In this document: piece by piece, positions 58,260-64,000 of the stretch
How the letters are laid out: each line of letters begins with the position of its first letter
Numbering within the stretch: position 1 is the first letter of the stretch
Origin: Streptomyces camelliae
GTDB taxonomy: Bacteria; Actinomycetota; Actinomycetes; Streptomycetales; Streptomycetaceae
NCBI RefSeq assembly: GCF_027625935.1
Contig: NZ_CP115300.1
Coordinates: 5,952,001 to 6,016,000, forward strand
Direction of reading: 5' to 3'
Length of the DNA stretch: 64,000 nt
Notes under the pieces: generated by a model
Databases searched by the model: none
The model's input: the letters and a program-made list of their open reading frames with translations, nothing else
What the model was told of the DNA's origin: nothing
Made by a program: the position numbers and the translations under genes

Positions 58260-58427
58260 ATGAGCCCTGTCTATGTACGCATCGGGAACAACCGGTCCGC
58301 GTACCACACTGACCTTGACTGTCCCTCGCTTAACGGAAAGCAGGACACATACATGGGCCGGGAATCGATGCCCGAGGACGAGGCCAAGAAGCAGGGGCTC
58401 AGGGCCTGCCAACACTGCAAGAGGTAG
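58260..58427 (+). CDS. 55-residue cysteine/histidine protein, possible zinc ribbon
   Basis: The ATG follows TTGAGGAAG by six bases. The product, MSPVYVRIGNNRSAYHTDLD..., has a histidine in YHTDLDCPSL and a C-terminal ACQHCKR. The spacing H-x4-C plus C-x-x-C is that of small zinc-binding proteins in which a C-P-x-L motif precedes a C-x-x-C. It lies 49 bases after the split lipoprotein gene and could be its operon partner. No function is known. Confidence 0.6.
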   Translation: MSPVYVRIGNNRSAYHTDLDCPSLNGKQDTYMGRESMPEDEAKKQGLRACQHCKR

Positions 58428-59090
58428 CTGTGCAAGCGCCACGGCTGTGCAGCCACCAGGCCGCGACCAAAGCACCGACGGTCGAGACGGCAACGCTGAC
58501 GGCAACGCGCGCGGACGACGGCGGTCCCCGGGCGCTTGTCGCGGAAACGGCACGTGGCTGCCGGGCTGCGCCACTGGGGCGTGCCCGCATCTTCCAGGCG
58601 CCTGGTCGCCAGCAAGGTCAGGTTGTGCGGGCCCAGGCCGCGCCAGATCGTGCGGGTGGCCGTCGTAGACCACGCCGGCCCGCGCGATCGGCTGCGGGCG
58701 CTCCGTCCCTGGGCCGCACGAGGTCACCCGACGCCGACCGATAACGACAGAAGCCCACGGCATCTGAGCGGTCGGAGTCGTGGGCTTCCTCAGGCCCGCT
58801 GCCAGCTGAAGGGCCGGCTATGGGCCAGCGAGTCAGGCCGCACTGAGCAGGCTGTAGCCGCTGAACGCGCCGTCCCCTTCAAGAGTGATGAGGATCGCCC
58901 ACTGCCAGAAGGTAACCGCGGCTGGTTGCAACGCGGAGTACGTCTCGCAATGCACCGGTCAGTTCCTTGGCCAGCCGCCGGAGGTCCTCCGGGCCCTGGT
59001 CGTGGTCGTCGAGGGTGTCCGAGGCATGCTCCAGCAGCTCGGTCGCCCGAAGAGCCGTCCGCCTCCCGGATCGGCCTAGGATCTTCTGTC
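58428..59090. other. 663-base stretch without a recognisable gene; contains a terminator-like hairpin
   Basis: No convincing coding frame is seen. GAAGCCCACG (58750-58759) pairs perfectly with CGTGGGCTTC (58779-58788), loop 19, and may end transcription from the left. Confidence 0.5.
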
Positions 59091-59381
59091 ATGGACATCG
59101 TGGAGCTTCTCCTCATACTGGGCCTCTTCGCGGGGATCGCGAGCGTTCAGAGCCGTCTCTCCGGCATGGACAAGTGACTGGTGCGCATTGAGGGCCGACT
59201 CGCTCTGATCGCCGACCGGTTGGGGCTGGAGGAGTCGGACGAACAGCGCGCGCAGCGGGAGCGGGTCGAGGCGCTGGTGCGCGAGGGCAAGCAGGTTGCG
59301 GCGATCAAGGCGTACCGAGAGATGACCGGTGCTGACCTGAAGGAAGCCAAGGACGCGGTGGACCGGATGGGCGGCCGCTAG
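59091..59381 (+). pseudogene. Membrane-anchored L7/L12 C-terminal-domain-like protein split by TGA
   Basis: The first part (59091-59177) encodes a 28-residue membrane helix (MDIVELLLILGLFAGIASVQ...) and stops at TGA. The next codons continue in the same frame: LVRIEGRLALIADRLGLEES, then VREGKQVAAIKAYREMTGAD, LKEAKDAVDRM, ending at 59381. The last part matches the ribosomal protein L7/L12 C-terminal fold found in small Streptomyces proteins with one N-terminal membrane helix. One nonsense change therefore splits a 95-residue gene. A GTG at 59181 could still start the soluble part alone. Confidence 0.75.
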
Positions 59382-59385
59382 TCGC

Positions 59386-59477
59386 TACGGCGTCGTGGTC
59401 TGGCGATGTACGGCGTCGTGGTCTGGCGATGTACGGCGTCGTGGTCTGGCGATGTACGGCGTCGTGGTCTGGCGATG
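59386..59477 (+). repeat. Four perfect 23-bp tandem repeats
   Basis: The unit begins TACGGCGTCGTGG and ends GGCGATG. Copies start at 59386, 59409, 59432 and 59455 with no mismatch. Each unit ends in ATG, and because 23 is not a multiple of three the four ATGs fall in shifting frames; only the first and last are in the frame of the S1-like gene. Confidence 0.97.
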
Positions 59478-59806
59478 GGTGGGTACGCGTGGCCCGCGGG
59501 CCCGAGTGTGCCGGCAGCAGACGCGGTCCGGCGTAGCTGGGCGGCGACTGTCGCGGCTCTGCCGGTAGGGACCTGGGTTACCGGAGAGGTCATCGGCCGC
59601 CAGCCCTTCGGTGTCTTCATGCGAATAGACGGTGTACGTGACTAGACGGTGTATGTGACGCTGTCGCCCTGGCTGAGATCACGGCCATGCCGCACGGGAT
59701 GGAGCTGCCCGCCCTCGGGGTCTCCGTCGAGGGGGAGGTCCGCCGGCACGCCCACAGCCACCAGGTGAGAGTCCGGCTCGATGAGTGGCCGGCAGCTGGC
59801 GAGTGA
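59475..59806 (+). pseudogene. Small S1-like (OB-fold) protein broken by a 17-bp duplication
   Basis: From the ATG at 59475 the frame gives WAATVAALPVGTWVTGEVIG, RQPFGVFMRIDGVRD and then a stop. The 17 bases 59626-59642 are repeated at 59643-59659 with one difference. Removing one copy restores IDGVCDAVALAEITAMPHGM, then ELPALGVSVEGEV and QVRVRLDEWPAAGE, ending at 59806 (104 residues). The motif P-V-G-T-x-V-x-G-E-V-I-G-R-Q-P-F-G-V-F is that of S1 RNA-binding domains, so the parent gene was an S1-like protein. The lesion is recent, since the remainder is uncorrupted. Confidence 0.8.
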
Positions 59807-59893
59807 TCGCTCCCGGGCCGTCCCTGGGTCGTGCGAGGGCACCCGAGGCCACCCAATGGCGACCGACAGCGACAGACGAGCCACCGCCGCAAC

Positions 59894-59969
59894 CCACGAA
59901 ACCCCAGGTCACAGCCCCCCAACCAAACGGGTTAACACCCAAGCCTGGCGTTCAGGCAAGATGGGGTGT
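59894..59969 (+). repeat. Right copy of the 76-bp segment flanking the island; leader of the ABC-F gene
   Basis: It matches 53904-53979 without gaps and ends 41 bases before the TTG start of the ABC-F gene, so it probably contains that gene's promoter or leader. The left copy lies at the end of the surface-protein gene. Confidence 0.85.
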
Positions 59970-60010
59970 ATCTGCCCACTGCCAGATTTCAAGTTGCCGG
60001 ACGGTTTCTC

Positions 60011-61675
<1,665 letters not shown>

Positions 61676-61681
61676 TCGATC

Positions 61682-62104
61682 TTGCGCCACATCTATCGCT
61701 GCCCACTGCGCTGGTCGGACATGGATGCCTACGGCCATGTCAACAACGCGATCTTCCTCCGCTACCTGGAGGAGGCCCGCATCGACTTCCTGTCCCTGCG
61801 GGGCAAGGAGTCCAAGCAGGGGTCCGTGGTGGCGCGCCATGAGATCGACTACAAGCGCCAGCTCGTCCACCGGCCCACGCCCGTGGACATCGAGCTGTGG
61901 GTCACGCAGATCAGGGCCGCGTCCTTCACCGTCTCCTACGAGGTGAAGGACGCGGAGGTGATCTACGTCCGGGCCTCCACCGTGGTCGTGCCGTTCGACT
62001 TCGAGACGCAAGCGCCGCGCCGGATCACCGCCGGGGAGCGCGAGTTCCTCCAGCAGTACACCGACGACGCGGACGGCGCCGACGAGGAGGCCGCCGCGGC
62101 ATGA
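61682..62104 (+). CDS. 4HBT-family acyl-CoA thioesterase
   Basis: The protein has 140 residues from TTG, six bases after ettA. The motif RWSDMDAYGHVNNAIFLRYLEEARIDF contains the catalytic aspartate of the 4-hydroxybenzoyl-CoA thioesterase family, and the beta sheet part (VDIELWVTQIRAASFTVSYE) is complete. It hydrolyses acyl-CoA esters in the cytoplasm; the natural substrate is not known. It resembles the cluster-associated thioesterase at 28284 but is part of a conserved housekeeping operon. Confidence 0.9.
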   Translation: MRHIYRCPLRWSDMDAYGHVNNAIFLRYLEEARIDFLSLRGKESKQGSVVARHEIDYKRQLVHRPTPVDIELWVTQIRAASFTVSYEVKDAEVIYVRASTVVVPFDFETQAPRRITAGEREFLQQYTDDADGADEEAAAA

Positions 62105-62778
62105 CCGTGCTGCACCTCGTCGACGAGACGGAGGCGGCCGACCTCGCCGCCTTCCTCTCCCGGCTGCTCCACTACGACCGTGGAGCGGCTGTACGGCTCC
62201 AGGCGGCGGGCACCGCGCTCGCCGTCTTCGGGCGGCCGCCCTCCTTCGAGGTGCTGGCCGTGCGCGCGGTGCGGCTGGCGAAGCCGTACGAGGACGGGCT
62301 CGACGTCACCCTCGACGTGACCGTCTCCGCCGGTGAGCTGCTGGAGTCCGTGGACGAGCGCGCGGCCACCGCCGCCGTACCGGCCGCCGTCACCGGCCCG
62401 CCGTGGGCCGGGGTGCTGCCGCCGCGCGGCGGCTGGACGCCCGAGCCGGGGCTGCCCGCCCCGGACGCGCTGCGGGCGACCGTGGCCGCCGCGGTCAGCG
62501 AATTCCGGTCCCGTACCGAGGAGTTGGCGCCGGACGGTCGTACCCGCGCCGAACTCGACCGGATCGGGCGGGACATCTGGTCCCGGGAGATCGGCCGGAC
62601 CGGCCTCCCGGTACGGGCCGTGCACGCGGCCCAGTCCCTGGGCTTCCTGCGGCCGGGGACCGAGGCCGCCGACACCGGGCTGTTCTCGTCCGGCGCGTGG
62701 CTGCGGCTGCGCACCCCGTACGGCTCCGTCGTCGTCCGGCGGGCCGGACTCGGCCCGCTCGGCATCAGCGTCCGCTGA
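62101..62778 (+). CDS. Conserved hypothetical protein
   Basis: This 225-residue soluble protein is coupled to the thioesterase by ATGA. It begins TVLHLVDETEAADLAAFLSR, continues with RGAAVRLQAAGTALAVFGRP, has a proline-rich centre (VLPPRGGWTPEPGLPAPD), and ends in a compact part (WLRLRTPYGSVVVRRAGLGP). There are no membrane or signal segments. I recognise it only as a protein that usually follows this thioesterase in Streptomyces, from memory. No function is proposed. Confidence 0.8.
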   Translation: MTVLHLVDETEAADLAAFLSRLLHYDRGAAVRLQAAGTALAVFGRPPSFEVLAVRAVRLAKPYEDGLDVTLDVTVSAGELLESVDERAATAAVPAAVTGPPWAGVLPPRGGWTPEPGLPAPDALRATVAAAVSEFRSRTEELAPDGRTRAELDRIGRDIWSREIGRTGLPVRAVHAAQSLGFLRPGTEAADTGLFSSGAWLRLRTPYGSVVVRRAGLGPLGISVR

Positions 62779-62850
62779 ACCTGCGGAAACTACGGAACAG
62801 CGTCCCGCTCAACCTGCACTGCGGAGCAGCGTCCCGCTGAACCTACGGAA
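62769..62850. repeat. Three imperfect copies of a roughly 20-base motif in the 3' region
   Basis: Variants of GCGTCC(C)GCTGAACCT followed by CGGAA occur around 62769, 62801 and 62829. The first copy includes the stop codon of the preceding gene. The region lies between convergent genes. Confidence 0.7.
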
Positions 62851-62859
62851 TCCGCCGGC

Positions 62860-63264
62860 TCACTCCGGGGTGTTGATCATCGACTGGGCGGCGTACGTCA
62901 GGTAGTTCCACAGTGTCCGCTCGTGCTCCTCGGACAGCCCGAGCTCGTCGACGGCCGCCCGCATGTGCTTCAGCCACGCGTCGTGCGCCGCCCGGTCCAC
63001 CACGAACGGGGCGTGCCGCATGCGCAGCCGGGGGTGGCCGCGGTTCTCGCTGTATGTCGTGGGGCCGCCCCAGTACTGCATCAGGAACAGCGCCAGCCGC
63101 TCCTCGGCCGGGCCCAGGTCCTCCTCGGGGTACATGGGCCGCAGGAGCGGGTCCTCGGCGACCCCCTCGTAGAAACGGTGGACCAGCCGACGGAAGGTCT
63201 CCTCCCCGCCGACCTGCTCGTAGAAGGTCTGCTCCTGAAGCGTGCCGCGCCGAATCTCGGTCAC
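62860..63264 (-). CDS. glbO: Group II truncated haemoglobin (GlbO type)
   Basis: The protein has 134 residues from a GTG nine bases after GAGG. The 2/2 globin features are FYEQVGGEETFRRLVHRFYE, AEDPLLRPMYPEEDLGPAEE, the block around FLMQYWGGPTTYSENRGHPR with the distal-side tyrosine/tryptophan, and LRMRHAPFVVDRAAHDAWLK with the proximal histidine in R-H-A-P-F. These haem proteins bind oxygen or nitric oxide and are widespread in actinobacteria. Its 3' end converges on the unknown gene at 62101. Confidence 0.93.
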   Translation of the reverse strand: MTEIRRGTLQEQTFYEQVGGEETFRRLVHRFYEGVAEDPLLRPMYPEEDLGPAEERLALFLMQYWGGPTTYSENRGHPRLRMRHAPFVVDRAAHDAWLKHMRAAVDELGLSEEHERTLWNYLTYAAQSMINTPE

Positions 63265-63427
63265 GTTGGATTGCCTCACTTCTCTTGCCGGTCCACCCCG
63301 AGGCTGTTCGGCCGGGGGTCCGGGGGTTGTCCCCCGGGAATTGCAGTACCTGTCTATCGTCTCAGACCGGGTGACCCAGGACTCAAGGCTTAGGACCCCG
63401 CGGCCGTCCCGCCCCTACTGTGGAGCC

Positions 63428-64000
63428 ATGGGCGCCTACGACACCGAGACCGACGCGCTGGCCGCCGACGCGCGGGCCGGGCTGGTGCGGGAGATCGACG
63501 CCGAGGGGATCTGGGACGAGGCCCCGGTGTGGCGGGAGGCGTTCGCCGCCGTGCCCCGGCATCTGTTCGTGCCGTACTACTACGTCGCCGGGCCGCGCGG
63601 TTACGAACGCCGCTGGGGCGAGAGCCCCGATCCACGGGCCCGCGAGCGCTGGGTGCGCGGCGCCTACGCGGACGCCCCGCTGGCCACCCGGCTGCGCGAC
63701 GGCGAACTGGTCTCCTCCAGCAGCCAGCCCTCCCTGATGGCCCGCATGCTGGTCGCGCTGCGCGTCGAGGACGGGAACCGGGTCCTGGAGGTCGGCGCCG
63801 GCACCGGCTGGAACGCGGCCTTGCTGGCCCACCGGCTCGGCGCCGACGACCTCGTCACCACGATCGACCTGGAACCGGAGATCACCGAGTCCGCCCGCCG
63901 GCATCTGGAGGCGGCCGGCCACCGCCCGGTCGTCGTGGTCACCGGCGACGGCGCGCGCGGGGTGCCCGAACGCGCCCCCTTCGACCGGATCATCGCCACC
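63428..64000 (+). CDS. PCMT-like methyltransferase (3' end outside window)
   Basis: The ATG opens a frame that runs to the end of the window, giving 191 visible residues. The N-terminal part (VPRHLFVPYYYVAG, SSSSQPSLMARMLVALRVED) and the SAM-binding motif I (VLEVGAGTGWNAALLAHRLG), followed by VTTIDLEPEITESARRHL, are those of protein-L-isoaspartate O-methyltransferase-type enzymes. The S-x-x-Q-P block for the isoaspartyl substrate is present. It repairs damaged proteins or, in variants, modifies peptides. The C-terminus is missing. Confidence 0.87.
   Translation, partial: MGAYDTETDALAADARAGLVREIDAEGIWDEAPVWREAFAAVPRHLFVPYYYVAGPRGYERRWGESPDPRARERWVRGAYADAPLATRLRDGELVSSSSQPSLMARMLVALRVEDGNRVLEVGAGTGWNAALLAHRLGADDLVTTIDLEPEITESARRHLEAAGHRPVVVVTGDGARGVPERAPFDRIIAT

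Noticed and set aside
58430-58740. Frames on both strands in the stretch after the Cys/His gene
   Set aside because: Arginine/alanine/glycine-rich translations with no start sites or motifs; typical of non-coding high-GC DNA.

Overview
The window is a stretch of a Streptomyces chromosome. It is very GC-rich with strong third-position G/C, GTG and TTG starts are common, and genes sit in chains with ATGA, GTGA or TGATG overlaps. The content is also typical of the genus: chaplins, tyrosinase with its MelC1 caddie, a second single-strand binding protein, tandem dynamin-like GTPases and an acyl-CoA carboxylase with an epsilon subunit. From memory, the order chaplin / secreted proteins / melC1-melC2 / chaplin and, further on, GTPases / ssbB / ABC-F matches the S. 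coelicolor chpF-melC-chpG and ssbB neighbourhoods. That synteny was not computed.

Layout. (1) 1-14033: exopolysaccharide locus on the minus strand. It holds glycosyltransferases, a polyprenyl-phosphate sugar transferase, a Wzy-like polymerase/ligase, a MurJ-like flippase, a Wzz-like chain regulator, a polysaccharide deacetylase, a GNAT-type transferase, an ATP-grasp ligase and a flavoprotein. A divergent secreted GH26 hydrolase lies within it. (2) 14086-21039: cell-surface region with two chaplins, several small or low-complexity secreted proteins, a VKOR membrane protein and the melC1-melC2 tyrosinase operon. (3) 21170-23084: a D-2-hydroxyacid dehydrogenase and a LuxR-type regulator. (4) 23352-43534: a biosynthetic cluster. 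Its core is one long plus-strand series encoding a beta-lactamase-fold protein, thioesterase, MFS exporter, KASIII-like protein, ACP, ketosynthase, ketosynthase-like partner without the active cysteine, AfsA-family protein, HAD hydrolase, ketoreductase, two hotdog dehydratase-like proteins, acyltransferase, a complete acyl-CoA carboxylase, a phosphopantetheinyl transferase and an SRPBCC cyclase-like protein. Two divergent promoter regions on its left flank carry the same perfect palindrome, so they are probably co-regulated. I read it as a self-contained reducing type II polyketide or fatty-acid system that supplies its own malonyl-CoA and activates its own ACP. The adjacent AfsA and HAD genes suggest a butenolide/butyrolactone-type step.

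(5) 43604-46986: a glycine-rich secreted protein, then a decayed integrative element: an integrase pseudogene next to tRNA-Arg(TCT), with a degenerate copy of the tRNA 3' half about 2.4 kb away. (6) 47260-53866: two dynamin-like GTPases, ssbB preceded by three DnaA-box-like sequences, and a sortase-anchored thioester-domain surface protein. (7) 53900-59970: a roughly 6-kb decaying island between two related 76-bp segments. It contains an internally deleted IS with 17-bp terminal repeats, an intact IS3-family element that splits a lipoprotein gene with a 3-bp target duplication, a tiny cysteine-rich protein, an L7/L12-like gene interrupted by one TGA, a 4 x 23-bp tandem repeat, and an S1-like gene broken by a 17-bp duplication. 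(8) 60011-64000: housekeeping genes: EttA-type ABC-F, a thioesterase, an unknown protein, a group II truncated haemoglobin and a PCMT-like methyltransferase that runs off the window.

All functional calls come from reading motifs in the translations. No database search was run.
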